DNA of 64,000 nt from Isoetes taiwanensis (lineage: Eukaryota > Streptophyta > Lycopodiopsida > Isoetales > Isoetaceae), in NCBI GenBank assembly GCA_021234155.1, contig JAJEKV010000010.1, forward strand, positions 16,438,275 to 16,502,274, given 5' to 3'. The notes under the pieces were generated by a model that searched no databases, was not told the DNA's origin, and was given only the letters and a program-made list of their open reading frames with translations. Below are positions 30,023 to 40,559 of the stretch, piece by piece (within the stretch, counting starts at the first letter, position 1; each line of letters opens with the position of its first letter). Made by a program: the position numbers and the translations under genes.

Positions 30023-30514
30023 GGCCATACCCAATTATTCCACATGCTTAAAGGGATAATTGGAAACCCTAGCCCTAAACCCTTGTCTATTTAGATTAGG
30101 GAAACCCTAACTTGCTATTTTCGTCCATAGGGTTTTAGAGCTCTGTTTTGCGCGCTCAAAAGGTCAAAACCGCCTCCCAGACTCTGTCTGAGCGAATTGC
30201 ACCATTAGTTTTCCTTGTTGGCTCCATCTTCAAGTAGTTCAGCATGATGGTCGAACTCAGGTCAGGAGGAGCAACCCAAGGATCAGGTATTTAGTCAATT
30301 TAATAGCCTAAACCGTCTTCCAGTCATTGTATCAGTAGGTTTAGCCTATTAAATTGCCCATAGTAGCCATTTAGATTCTCACATCCCAGACACCAGGGAT
30401 AGGTTCTGTACGTATGAAATTATTTTTTCAGACGTATAAAGTCCAAAAATACGTATTTTTGGGAAAAATACGTATTTATCGTATTTAATACTCGCCGGCC
30501 AGGAAAAAAAATAA

Positions 30515-30778
30515 TTCGCGTAAGCAAAACCTTATGTTTCGCTTACGCGAACTTTTTTTCGCGTAAGCGAAAGTTTATGTTTCGCTTACGCGAATCTCCT
30601 CCGCGACTTCGCGTAAGCGAAGTCTTAATTTTCGCTTACGCGAAACTTCTTTCGCGTAAGCGAAACAGATATTTTTGCTTACGCGAAATTTTTTCTCGTT
30701 CGCGTAAGCTGGTTTATAAGTTTCGCTTACGCGAAGCGTGTTTCGCGTAAGCGAAACAGTAGTTTTCGCTTACGCGAA
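30515..30778. repeat. hAT left subterminal array of TTTCGCGTAAGCGAAA
   Basis: Twelve copies of a 14-16-base near-palindrome in strictly alternating orientation (TTCGCGTAAGCGAA, then TTCGCTTACGCGAA), spaced 8-12 bases apart; neighbouring copies can pair. hAT transposases are known to bind short subterminal repeats at both ends (Ac, Tam3), so these are the likely binding sites. Confidence 0.9.
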
Positions 30779-30784
30779 CTTTTC

Positions 30785-30794
30785 TATATATATA
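30785..30794 (+). promoter_or_regulatory. TATA box of the left cargo transcription unit
   Basis: TATATATATAAGGAGG lies directly inside the subterminal array. About 45 bases on is a donor-like GAAGAAG/GTAAAC (30831), matching an acceptor TTTTTTCCCCAG at 31783 before the kinase-like gene. Confidence 0.5.
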
Positions 30795-30830
30795 AGGAGG
30801 CGCATTTTCGTTGTTTTTGCGCAGAAGAAG

Positions 30831-31783
30831 GTAAACCACTTGCGCCCTCCTCCACAACCTGTGCCCCTTTTCCCTTTTTTTTCATTTTTTCATAGTTTTT
30901 AGACAAACCTAGTTAGTTTTTCGTTGTTTTTTTTCTTGTAGGTCTAGGGTTCCTCCATAGTGAGGCCTCGCCTGTTGCCCCCCTCCATTGAGGGGCGTGA
31001 CGATGGTGAGCGTCTTGTTCTATGGTCGAATCCACACGGATTTATTTTTGTGAAAAAAATAATGAAAAAAAAAAAGAAAAAAAAAACAATAGAACAGAAA
31101 CAATAAAAAAAGGAAAAAAAATAATAAAATAAAAAATAAAAAAATAAGAAAGAGAAATTTGGTTGCCTACCCTTTCATGGACAACAGTAGCAGTTAGGGT
31201 AGGGAGTGCATTAAGAGAGACTAGGTTTTAGTTCGGAGTGATCCTTGGCTGAGGCAGTGACCCTCGCCTGGCGTGCCACATTGAATTGTGCCATGCCGAG
31301 GGTGGGTGTCATTGCTGATGTCGAGGATTGCTAGGGTCAACCTCCCATTTAGGTGTATAGCCCTCTCCTGCCGCTTGTTGGCTTCGGTCACGCGATGCTA
31401 AAAGGTGGGTGTTGTACTCTTATGGAAGGTTAGAAGAATATTTAATGAGATATACCCTATTTTCTAACGGTGTTGTTGACGAAAGTCCAACACTAATATA
31501 GGAAGTGGCGTATATTTCATTAAATATTCGTGACTTTGCTAGGTGGTCTTATGCAATATGTTCAGTTGAGTGCCGCCAACCTCTATGAGGGAGTTTCCTA
31601 ATGGAGTCAGTAGCTGGGTCAGATCATAAGTGAAACTTGTTGAAGAGAATGAGAGAAATGCATTTCATGAGTTAGAGTAGGGTGCCTATAACCGTCAAGC
31701 TTGAAACTTAGTAGTTTACTAAAAAATTAATGAACCATTTCACGGCTTATTGACACTCACTAAAGTGGGTTTTTTTTCCCCAG
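30831..31783 (+). other. Probable first intron of the kinase-like gene, with two fold-backs
   Basis: Bounded by GT (30831) and a pyrimidine-rich AG (31782-31783). It contains an A-rich stretch (31045-31150) and two hairpins: 31241-31329 (ATCCTTGG...CCCTCG / CGAGGG...GAGGAT) and 31437-31528 (AATATTTAATGAGATATAC / GTATATTTCATTAAATATT). No coding content. Confidence 0.5.
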
Positions 31784-32117
31784 ACTTTTAGGTATTGTTG
31801 CTGCTTTGCTACAGTTGGCATATCACTATCTATACACAGTTTCTTCTAAAGCTGTTATGAATCCGCAAGAGTTAGACGGGCTTAGACTAGAAGCAGCAGA
31901 GCCGCACATGAGCCCTAAAGAAGGACCTAGGGTAGAAGCAGAGCCTCACATGAACCCAGAGGCCGAGTCCTCTACTAAGATGCAAAGGAAAAGATCAAGA
32001 CCCCAACAGCCATGGTCCTCCTTAAGACCCGCTTTAATGAATTGGCTTTGTGAGCGAATATGTGCTGCCACCCCATCTGAGTTAGAGTTGATTATACAAC
32101 AGACGAAGGATGGCTAG
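31784..32117 (+). pseudogene. N-terminal segment of the hAT kinase-like gene
   Basis: Open from the acceptor. The likely start MNPQELDGLRLEAAEPHMSP (31857) is followed by a repeated AEPHM-S/N-P unit, a basic stretch (MQRKRSRPQQPW) and LMNWLCERICAATPSELELI. The frame stops at 32115, but a neighbouring frame continues smoothly into the next segment (GWLDFHSSLMRDAERAFG), so one base has been lost near 32112. Confidence 0.6.
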
Positions 32118-32134
32118 ACTTCCACTCAAGTCTC

Positions 32135-32674
32135 ATGAGAGATGCTGAGAGAGCTTTTGGGCCTCGAATGATAGACCTAGAACCTAAAAAAATTGATACT
32201 GAAAGGTATGCTTGGATAGATGGCAATGTATCCCATACAACTGGAAATATGATTCATGCGGTGGCAAATCTAACTAGTCCGCGCTTGAGAGAGTCTTTGA
32301 AAGATAAGGCTGTGGAATGGAACACAGCTTGGACGAATCGAAAGCTTAGAAAGGAAACCCATCAACCCCCCCACCTAGTTAAGAAAGTGTTGGCACAGAC
32401 TATTAGAGCCAAGCGTCCTAGTGAAACTGATAAAGAGTGGGAAGCAAGAAAAAGGGCAGATGCCAAGACTATATGGTTTGCAATGGTGGATTCCTCTCAA
32501 ATAATCAACAGGACTAGAATTGGTTCAGGAACATATGGAACGGTATTCAAATGCAATATCTTGGGTTCTAGTTTTCTTAAAGACGAACCCTATTGTGTTA
32601 AATTTCAGAATGATGATGTGCGGTTAGGTACGGCCAGGCCTGATGTGATAGTAAAGGCCATGATGAAAACATGA
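32135..32674 (+). pseudogene. Kinase-like gene, N-lobe segment
   Basis: Residues 130-150 hold a glycine-rich ATP-binding loop (RIGSGTYGTVFKCN, about 32515-32555), followed by EPYCVKFQND, where CVKF supplies the expected ATP-anchoring Lys. The region before the loop (RKETHQPPHLVKKVLAQTIR) is helical and unrecognised. The frame stops at 32672, and a frame one base off continues with MRESQMQVRHGSIIRCIG, the expected alpha-C and beta-4 region. A single-base indel in the AAAACATGAGGG context therefore splits the gene, unless a frameshift is programmed. Confidence 0.75.
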
Positions 32675-33600
32675 GGGAATCACAAATGCAGGTTAGACAT
32701 GGGTCTATCATACGCTGCATTGGCCGTACAACTGGGTTGGAAAGAATAGGGTTGATATTTCCCTACTGGAATGGGGGTTCTTGTGCATCTCTTTTTGTGC
32801 ATCATGGAGATAATGAGTTTGTCAGGCATGCATTTAAGAGATTAGGGTATAAGCCTACTGTCGAGGTCGACATCCATAAGCTTGAGCAACGAAGAAAGCA
32901 AGAGTTATATGTTGCTCAAAGAGTGGGTGATCTAACTATGTCGTTTTTAAGCGGCTTGCTTAAGCTTCATAAAGAGCACCATTTACACATGGACTTGCAC
33001 CCGGGCAATGTCTTGCTTCATTTTGAATTTGGGAAAGAGAGAGGATGCACGGACCCCCAGGCTGTTTATATTGGTATATGTCACTGGGGAGAAGAACGGT
33101 TAATAGGCGAGCCTGTGGAAGTGAAGCAGTGGGCATACAAAGGCATGGATGCTGCTGCCAAAAAGGTGATTGAGAATGAAAGGCTTGCCTATCCATACAT
33201 GCATGATGATTTGTATTGGGGTCCAAAAAGAGATGGAACTAAGACGGTGCAATCAAGGGTAGACTTTGATCTCTTAGGGGCAGCCTACTTTATCTATTAC
33301 CTTGCTGATTTTGCACGTAAGCATTCTTTCTTGGAGACTATGGGTACCAATGAACAAAGCCAGAGGTTTCGAAACATGTGCGATTATTTGAAGCACTGTA
33401 CAGAATCCCCAATACGAGACAAGGCACGCAAGTTTGATCTGAACCAGCTACTGAACACCATACAGAGCACTTGGAATTGCTCTCCAACACATTGCACAAG
33501 ACCCCAAACGGAATCAGATTGGATTCCTCAAGTTGGGTTAGGTGCGCATGACGATCTTGACGAAAGGACCACCAAGTCACGCTTAGCGTGCCATTTATGA
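32671..33600 (+). pseudogene. Kinase-like gene, C-lobe segment
   Basis: Encodes RHGSIIRCIGRTTG, LIFPYWNGGSCASLFV and a catalytic loop HLHMDLHPGNVLL (about 32984-33018) of the H-x-D-L-H-P-G-N type seen in ABC1/phosphotransferase-like kinases. The metal-binding position, D-F/W-G in active enzymes, reads GICHWGEE, so His replaces Asp. The rest (VDFDLLGAAYFIYYLADFAR) looks like the helical C-lobe, ending HL at 33600. It is an atypical kinase fold within a hAT transposon, plus-strand, opposite to the transposase. Without the metal-binding Asp it would be a pseudokinase. Origin by capture of a host gene is inference. Confidence 0.75.
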
Positions 33601-33754
33601 GCTCTCTTGTACGCAACCAAAAAAATTATTGATTGAACAATTGCTTTAAATACATTCAATAAAACATGTTTGGCATTCTTATGTATTTATTTTTGTTGCA
33701 CTTGTTTTTTTTTTTTAATTTATAAGTCATATTGAGTTGTTTTTTATTTCACGC
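33601..33754 (+). other. 3' end of the kinase-like gene
   Basis: AT-rich stretch after the kinase stop with ACATTCAATAAAAC, a plausible AATAAA polyadenylation signal (about 33655-33664), then an acceptor-like TTTCACGCAG before the next coding region. Confidence 0.5.
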
Positions 33755-33819
33755 AGTTAACGTAAAGCCTATCCGCAAGAAAACGAACAAACAACCTACC
33801 TAGTTCCAAACACAAAAGA

Positions 33820-34533
33820 ATGTCTCAAGAACCGAAGTTAAGCCTCATCGGCGCGACCGAAGTTCTTCTCATCAGCAGACGAGAGAAGGGGCTGGTGAAA
33901 CTGGGCATGGAGGCGACTTCTCTGTGCCGTCTGCTTTGAGAACTCCAGAAGCAGATGGATTTGTATTCCCTTCTCTACCTACATTGTCAGAGGTCAGGGC
34001 ACGATGAATCTGTATGCGAGGAACATGCTAGAATGAATGAAGCGCGTGCAAAAGAGTTGTTGAGGTTGAGGGCAATGGCAGAAGTGGCCAAGAAAGAAGG
34101 TGTCACAATTACAGAGGTGCATGGAGTTGCATGTGACATGGGCCCAGGTTGTTGCCCGCATGGAGCGGATTTTGAGGATATCGAGGCCAATTTAGACGCC
34201 AAACAGTTTGACGTCGACTGGCCAAGCAGAAGAGCAGGTAAGTATAAGGCATACGACTGTAAGATCCCTGAAGTCCGAGCAAAAGCTTTGGAGAGGTGGG
34301 TGCAAGTGAAAGGAACAATGATAAAAAACCACGAATTCAGCAAGACTTTTGCCAAGCAAGTGTACTATGAGATTGTGAGAGGGAAGCCCGTAAATTATGC
34401 CAGTAGAAAGTGGAAACAAGGAAGCAGCAATGGTAGCAGCAAGAGAGTGAAGCTCGCGGACGATTCTGAAAGCGCTCTTGGTGATGAGCCCGTGACTATA
34501 ACCTATTTGCTCCAAGATGCCATAAAACTTTAA
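33820..34533 (+). pseudogene. Unrecognised hAT cargo protein, first part
   Basis: Coding-like frames begin at MSQEPKLSLIGATEVLL (33820), shift near 33870 to a frame with GGDFSVPSALRTPEADGFVF, and shift again near 34010 into a clean stretch: EEHARMNEARAKELLRLRAM, CDMGPGCCPHGADFEDIE, VDWPSRRAGKYKAYDC, LERWVQVKGTMIKNHEFSKT and a basic KRVKLADD. The CDMGPGCCPHG cluster might bind metal. It ends at a TAA (34531) after which the same frame goes on at 34534. No family recognised. Strand and position put it in the same transposon cargo block as the kinase. Confidence 0.55.
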
Positions 34534-35160
34534 GATGTGGCGGGGGTAGCAGCAGCAGGTGCAGTGACAGATGAGGTAGATTTGAAGGCTCAGTTAGAGA
34601 ATGAAAGAAGTCAAAACCTCACTCTGTCAAAGGAAAACTTGCGCTTAAAAGATCGTGCAAATGCTCATGACAAGATGGCTGCAGAATTACTAGACACGAA
34701 GAATCAACTTGCAGCTTTGGGTAGGGAAAATACGGTGTTGAGAGTAGACAATGAGCATATGCGCACAATATCAAGAGTCTTAGATTCTGATCCCCTTAGA
34801 GTCTCCAAGGAGCAGGGTATTGCATACCTCCCTCCCGAATACCATATGACAGTCAGTGGGATGATGTAAAGAACGGGGACTTTAGATATTGTCAAGTGTG
34901 TGCGGACAATCTAACCCAAGTTGGTTGGTATGCCTTAGGGTGTGGACATCGTCGCGCATTTGAGGTGTTTGTTGGATTGGATGATGGGCGTAGGTTCTCC
35001 GGCCAGCCAGAGGATGGATATATTATACCGTGCGCCAAGATGCAATGCTCAACTTGCAATCACGCATGCCTCCCTTGCCACCTCGATTGCTCGCAGGGAG
35101 GGATGGAATGGCTCATGCGTTCCAATCCCCAACGTGAAATGGACCTTTGGAGGGGGTAGA
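34534..35160 (+). pseudogene. hAT cargo protein, coiled coil followed by Cys-rich zinc-binding-like domain
   Basis: Continues in frame after the TAA at 34531 with AVTDEVDLKAQLENERSQNL, a heptad-like coiled coil of about 70 residues. A frame change near 34850 leads to a Cys-rich segment: YCQVCADN, ALGCGHRRAFEVF, and PCAKMQCSTCNHACLPCHLDC (about 35025-35090). The order C-x2-C ... C-G-H ... C-x2-C recalls RING-type fingers, but spacing does not fit the standard RING consensus. Coiled coil next to a RING-like module is common in ubiquitin ligases; that function is only a guess here. Stop near 35158. Confidence 0.5.
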
Positions 35161-35560
35161 AGAACCGCGTGAAGGTGAAGAGGTATCGGACATTAATCGG
35201 TTACACCGCCGCCCCCCGGGCCAGCAGGTGATTGTGGTGCTTGACGTGGATGCAGACGCGATTACTTTAACCCATGAGCTATCTACATTATTTTTTTTGA
35301 TAATTTTCCCTAAGATCTCGATGCACATGAATGAACCAACGCTAGTTGTGAGGATTTCTTTGTTTTAATAAAATTTTGGGGGTTGGGTTACCGCATTGAG
35401 TTGTTTGTGTAATAGTTAAGTAAAGTAAGTATGTGACTGAGCCAAAACATCTGTGAGTGAGCACCCTATTTGACATCTGGACCTCATGTCAGGCCTTCTT
35501 TTCTTTGAACGTCATAGTTGATAAAACCATAGTTGATAATCTTTCATCCTGGCTTAGTCT

Positions 35561-37134
35561 CTTTTGTTTCTCCTGTTTGATGTGTCTAATTTGCCCCCTA
35601 GGATGAGGTTGCTCACTCATTTTAGGTGGCGAATTAGATACATCAAGCAGGAAACTCGAAAAGGGAGTAAGCCTGGAGCGCGACCCTCTTGAATGGTTGT
35701 CAACTCACCAGGCTTGATGTTCTCCGCGGCAAACAATATAGACTTCTCGAAATTCTTGTTACCTCCTTTAGAAAGAGCGAGCTTTGCTCTCACTCTCTTT
35801 TGGGTGTCTCTGTGTCAATGTATCTTAGATACTTTGCTAGGTTGTATTACACAAAGACGCCCAAATGGGGGTGGGAGCAGAAATCGTTCGTTCTAGAGGA
35901 GGTTACAAGGATTTTGAGTACTCTATTTTTATTGTGGCCGTGGATGATATCAGTCTAGTGGTTGCTTGCGATTCCCTGGGGTCATTAGATGTTAGTGATT
36001 GATGAGTTCAAGCATCGAGACTTCCCAATCTTTCTTTCCCCTCCTCTTTGGGCAATGTAGCTTAGTTTACATGCTAAGTTCCATCGTCCAAAGAGGGGTG
36101 AAAGCAAGGCTTGGGAAGTCTCGATGCTTGCACTCAGGTCGATTTGGGAATCCGCGATGCTTTGATTCTTGAATTCAAGCATCGAGACTTCCCCGTTTTT
36201 CTTTCCCCCGCCTCTTTGGGCAATGTAGCTTAGTTTACATGCTAAGTTCCATTGTCCATAAGAGGCGGGTGAAAGTAAAGATTGGGACGTCTCGATGCTT
36301 TGGACCCAGGTCTTTGGGGGTAAGTCTCTTTTGCTTGTCCTGTTTATTGTATCTAAAGTGCCCCCTGGGATGATTTCGCTCGCTCATTTTAGGGGGTAGA
36401 TATATATAAACAGGAACATCGAAAAGAGTGTAAAAAGCCTGGAGCGTGACCCTCTTGAATGGTTGTCAACTCACCAGGCTTGATATTGTTCGCTGCAAAC
36501 AATATAGACTTCTCGAAATTCTTGTTACCTCCTCTAGAAAGAGCGAGCTTTGCTCTGGCTCTCTTGTGTAGTCTCTCTGTGTCAATGTAGCTTAGTCACT
36601 TTGCTAGGTTATATTACACAAAGAGGCTCACAATGGGGGCCGGAGCAAAAATCGTTCGTTCTAGAGGTAGAAGTTGCTATGATGTCAGAGGTGAGAGCAC
36701 ACTCTAATTTCAAGCCAAAGTGGTGCCTGGGCGTTGTCCATCTATATAGCGGCTGTTAGGCACCAAGTCATGGAACATCCTAACTCCTGCTATTGATGGA
36801 GAACCTTGAGCATCACTATGACTTGAAATTAGAGGACGCATCCCCTTTGGTGGATTGTACATCGATGTAGGTAACAAGGATTTTGAGTACTCTATTTTTA
36901 TTGTGGCAGCAGATGATATCAACCTAGTGGTTGCTTGCGATTCTGTGGGTTCATTTGAGATTACTGACTTTGATATCCGGAGGTACGCCAAATCGGCATT
37001 TGAATGCCATCAGGACCTATAATTTGTACTTCCATTCCTTTGGGTGGCACATGCCATGCAAACCCATTTGGTATTCAGAGCATGTGCCACCCAGAGGAAT
37101 AGAGTACAGATTATAGGTCCTGATAGCATTCAAA
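35561..37134. other. Cluster of at least seven precursor-microRNA-like fold-backs in the hAT
   Basis: Imperfect hairpins with 40-75-base arms: a1 35561-35663 (CTCCTGTTTGATGTGTCTAA / TTAGATACATCAAGCAGGAA); b1 35746-35918 (CTCGAAATTCTTGTTACCTC / GAGGTTACAAGGATTTTGAG); c1 36011-36129 and c2 36177-36300 (AAGCATCGAGACTTCCC / GGGAAGTCTCGATGCTT, with a GCTTAGTTTACATGCTAAG centre); a2 36328-36425; b2 36512-36897, split by hairpin d 36702-36834 (CTCTAATTTCAAG / CTTGAAATTAGAG); e 36999-37134 (TTTGAATGCCATCAGGACCT / AGGTCCTGATAGCATTCAAA). a and b recur as a duplicated block joined by a shared GGAGCGYGACCCTCTTGAATGG linker. Size, bulges and loops resemble plant MIR precursors. Sequence at 36862-37000 also reads as an open frame (DFEYSIFIVAADDINLVV), so some arms may come from an inverted exon. 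Confidence 0.75.
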
Positions 37135-37521
37135 GCTCCATGCATCGTGTATCTAGTGAAATCTCGTATCCGTCAAAGTCGTATCGACTGATCCGTGGCC
37201 GTTTGACCCCTTGGCATGCGTAGATTACTTCTCATCAGCAAGAATCTGTGGCATGCGAAGAGGCAAGCGTCAACGGAAGTCAATCCGGCTTTGGCGGGTG
37301 CGAGGTTTCTCTAGGCACTTAGGTCGACTGATGTTACACATGAATGAAACATGGACCGAAGTTACATGAACCATCATACATGAAAGAAACATCATACATG
37401 AAAGAAACATAAAACAAGGTGACGAAATATATAGAAGACAAAAACTTGTAACAAAAAACTTTACTTTTTATTCATAGTGCCAGAATGGTTATAATAGTTT
37501 GAACATCCTCATACACGAAAT
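37135..37521. other. Spacer between the fold-back cluster and the transposase 3' end
   Basis: No gene recognised. Contains a three-fold ACATGAAAGAAACATCATAC-type short repeat (37335-37410). Confidence 0.5.
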
Positions 37522-40104
37522 CTAGACATCACCGTCTTCATCAGTTTCATCATCTGGGCTTCCGTCTTCTTCTGCCTGCTGACCTAGGTTCAACCTCCTC
37601 TGGCCCTTTCCCTTACTGCAACGTGCTCGAGATGTGTTTCTTCTGACACATTGCCTGTTTGTCTGGGTCATTGGCATTGGAGAGTCCGCTGGGTCACGTA
37701 CCATTAAGTCCTCAAGCTGATCTCCTGTATTTATTGGACCTGGCCTTTCTGTATCACACTCCTCTTCTGTATCTTCGCTGTCGTTTGAGTCGTCCGAGAA
37801 CATGTTCTTGTCTAAATCTTCTTCGGCATCGACAAAATGGGTACGTTGAATGTCCTCATCAACATGGTTAGCGGCATTTACAGCAAGCAGCTCGTCCTCG
37901 CTGTCTTCGAAGTTGTCCTCTTCCACTTCAGAATCTGCATCCATGAAAGGAAACTGTAGCTTATCAACTACGGCTGCACCACTATTGCGATTCAAGAGCC
38001 GCCAGTTTGAGAAGTTATATACAAGTTTGTCAGCCTTCTTATGCAAGAGGCGATTTCGTGTCACACTATTATATGTACTTATAAGCACTCCAGTTCCTCT
38101 CACTTGCACTATTGGAGGATACCAAGGAGAGGATAGTCATTGCAAGGGCTTGTAACGTATTAGTAACCTGTCCATGGGCTTGCCACCATGCATAAGATTC
38201 CATATTTAGTTCCTTCTTGTGACTCTCTAGTGCATCATGAAGCTCTTCATCTGCCCACCTTCCACTCAAGTTTTGGTATTCAGTTAACTCGGCAATGAAA
38301 ATTTTGTAGTCTGAGCTGTTGGGGTAAAACATTTTTGCAACCTTCTTCAATGAACCCATCACTTCTTTATCTGTATGCTGATCCATATCATGGTTGTGTG
38401 GGTCTAAGGCATGTGCGGCGTCATGAAGATCATTGTAGGACTTCTTCCATCGTTCATTGAAGTCTCTAAGCAGTGCTGCGCGCTTAGCATTGTCAAAGGG
38501 TGCATTGGGGCCATCGCGTTCTAGAAAGGATTGAATGGAGTGCCAGCACCTCCAGACCTTTCCAGTGCTTGCCTTCGAAGAATCAAGGGTTTTAATGGCA
38601 TGACAAACAGGTTGCATGCACTTAACAACATTCTTTACGCCTCTCCAGAATGTCTCCCGCCCAAGCATTTCTCGAAGGGCGGCAGCTTGCTGCCGGTGTT
38701 TTGAAGCATTTTTTTCCCTTCTACCTCCTCTCCCATTCAAAGAACTCTGTATGGTTGAAGGTCGAGATAATCGAGTCGCGACACCTAAGCACTCTTTCAA
38801 GACAAATGTAATTGGAACCAAACCGAGTCTGGCCAGCATTCATGAGTGCTAGGGCCTTCTGACGCAATGACTTGTATATGGCGTAAATTGCCGGCTTCTT
38901 TGTGATGAATTTCACGAGACGACGGGCCTTTTGAATGGGATCTTTGAACCAAGTGTGCTGTGAAAACTAGTCCTTCAGCAATAAGTTTAGGCAATGGTAT
39001 TGGCAGCTGGTCGCGTGCAATCCTGGAAATTCAGACTCCAACAATTCACCCGCTAACTTACAATTAGATGCGTTGTCCATTACGACCTGAAATATTCTCT
39101 TCGGTCCAAAACTCTCTATCACAACCTTTGTTTTTTGAAAAATCCAATCTCCTGTGACTTGATCAGTTTTGGTTTCTACGGTTTTCAAGAATACTTCGCC
39201 CCCCTGGATACACGATCATGAAATTTATAAGATGGTCCTTGTTTACATTGCTCCAACCATCAGTCACTAGTGAGGCTGGCCTGGCTTCAGTAACACGACT
39301 TAACTTCATTTCCACCCTCTCGACCATTTTCCCGTGAATTTCATCCACCATTTTGTTATTGGCATGTTTGTATGAAGGCAATCTAAAAGCCGGCCCTGCT
39401 TTGGCAACTTTCTGGAAGGCTTCTTTCATTGCTTTGTGCTTCAAAATATGTGGAGACAACCCGGCATATAAAAATGCCTCTACAACCTTCAATTGCGTCT
39501 TCTTCAGTTGCTCTGATGTTAAGCACTGGTCAACCCTCTGTTGCTTAGTCTGTCTTTCCACTATCTCAATTGTCTCTGCCATTCTTTTTTCGCCCATACT
39601 TAACCCTCCTATCGACCCTAGTCCACCCTCTGGTTGGTACATTGGCGCTGCAGGAGGGGTGGTGTAATTGATCTCTTCTTCTTGGCATGGTGAAGGTCCT
39701 TGGCTATCCCTTGGCTGTGTTCTTCTGCTGCTATTCTTTTTTCGACCCAACACTTCAAGTGCATCTTGTCGTATGTCAGCAGATGCCGTACATGTTTGCA
39801 CCCCAATTTTAGGATCCCGTAAAAGATGAGCTCATATTCTTGTCGCGGATCCATTTATTGACGTGTACCCACATTGCCACTCATTCTGACCAAATTCCTT
39901 CACAAATCCCCACTCAGGACCTCTCTTTCGACCACCAGTATTTCGACATATAATTCTTCCACGTGCTGTTCCAACCCCCGTGGCCCTGCCATGACCGCGC
40001 GATGGCCGCGCACCCCTAGACGATGATGCATGACCGCCGGCGGCGCCGGATGTAGATGCATGGCCGCCAGCGGCGCCTGATGTAGATGCATGACCAGCTG
40101 CCAT
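37522..40104 (-). pseudogene. hAT transposase (BED finger to dimerisation domain), broken
   Basis: Minus-strand parts in order. 40104-39832: repeats of GHASTSGAA and a BED-type finger (EWGFVKEFGQNEWQCGYTSI) in which one zinc Cys reads Tyr, ended by a TGA (39834-39832); the same frame continues AHLLRDPKIGVQTCTASAD. 39801-39163: linker and the first catalytic region (LVTDGWSNVNKDHLINFM). An extra G in a six-G run near 39205 then shifts frame. 39188-38967: second catalytic region (VVMDNASNCK) and CQYHCLNLLLKD, then a TAG, after which the frame continues to 38721. 38839-38069: FWRGVKNVVKCMQPVCHAIK and the C-terminal dimerisation domain (GQVTNTLQALAMTILSLVSS...ASERNWSAY). A last frame, 38109-37522, adds an acidic tail. 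hAT identity is certain; this copy cannot encode a full transposase without correction. Confidence 0.9.
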
Positions 40105-40464
40105 CCCTGCTGCTATCTAAAATTACTGTCTCTGCTCTGGTGTGCTAAAGGGTTAAGACTCCTTAATCGTCCGAACTAAAGGCCGACGTCTATATACGCG
40201 AAGGAGCAAGCTCACAACGCATATGTTACATCGACGTCCCGTTCGAACGTAAGGAGTGAAGGACAAGAACCTATATGTCTCTAAGGAACAGGGTAGGAAC
40301 CCAAGGTCGGAAAACTCTGTGAAGGAGGAATCTCACTTCACAATTCCGACGTCAGGCCCCGGACGCAAAACCCACACCTCAAAGGCTGACCGTTTCCCAA
40401 GGAGTATGTGGACTCGACTTGGTAGTCAACGTTCGAGGCGAATTCTAGAGCTAAACACGTTTTT

Positions 40465-40476
40465 CTTATATATAAT
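40465..40476 (-). promoter_or_regulatory. Candidate TATA box of the hAT transposase
   Basis: TTATATATAAGAAAA on the minus strand, inside the right subterminal array and about 360 bases upstream of the first transposase ATG. Symmetric to the TATA box at 30785 on the left. Confidence 0.45.
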
Positions 40477-40559
40477 ATTTCACCTGCACAAAATAGACCA
40501 AACAGTGGCGCAAAAAGTTTTTTTCCCTTAGCAAAATGCCCTAAGATGCTTTGCAAAGT

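Noticed and set aside
30515-30778. CRISPR-like regularly spaced repeats (TTTCGCGTAAGCGAAA)
   Set aside because: Spacers are only 8-12 bases and low-complexity, orientation alternates, and a second array lies at the opposite end of a hAT transposon. This is a subterminal binding-site array, not CRISPR.
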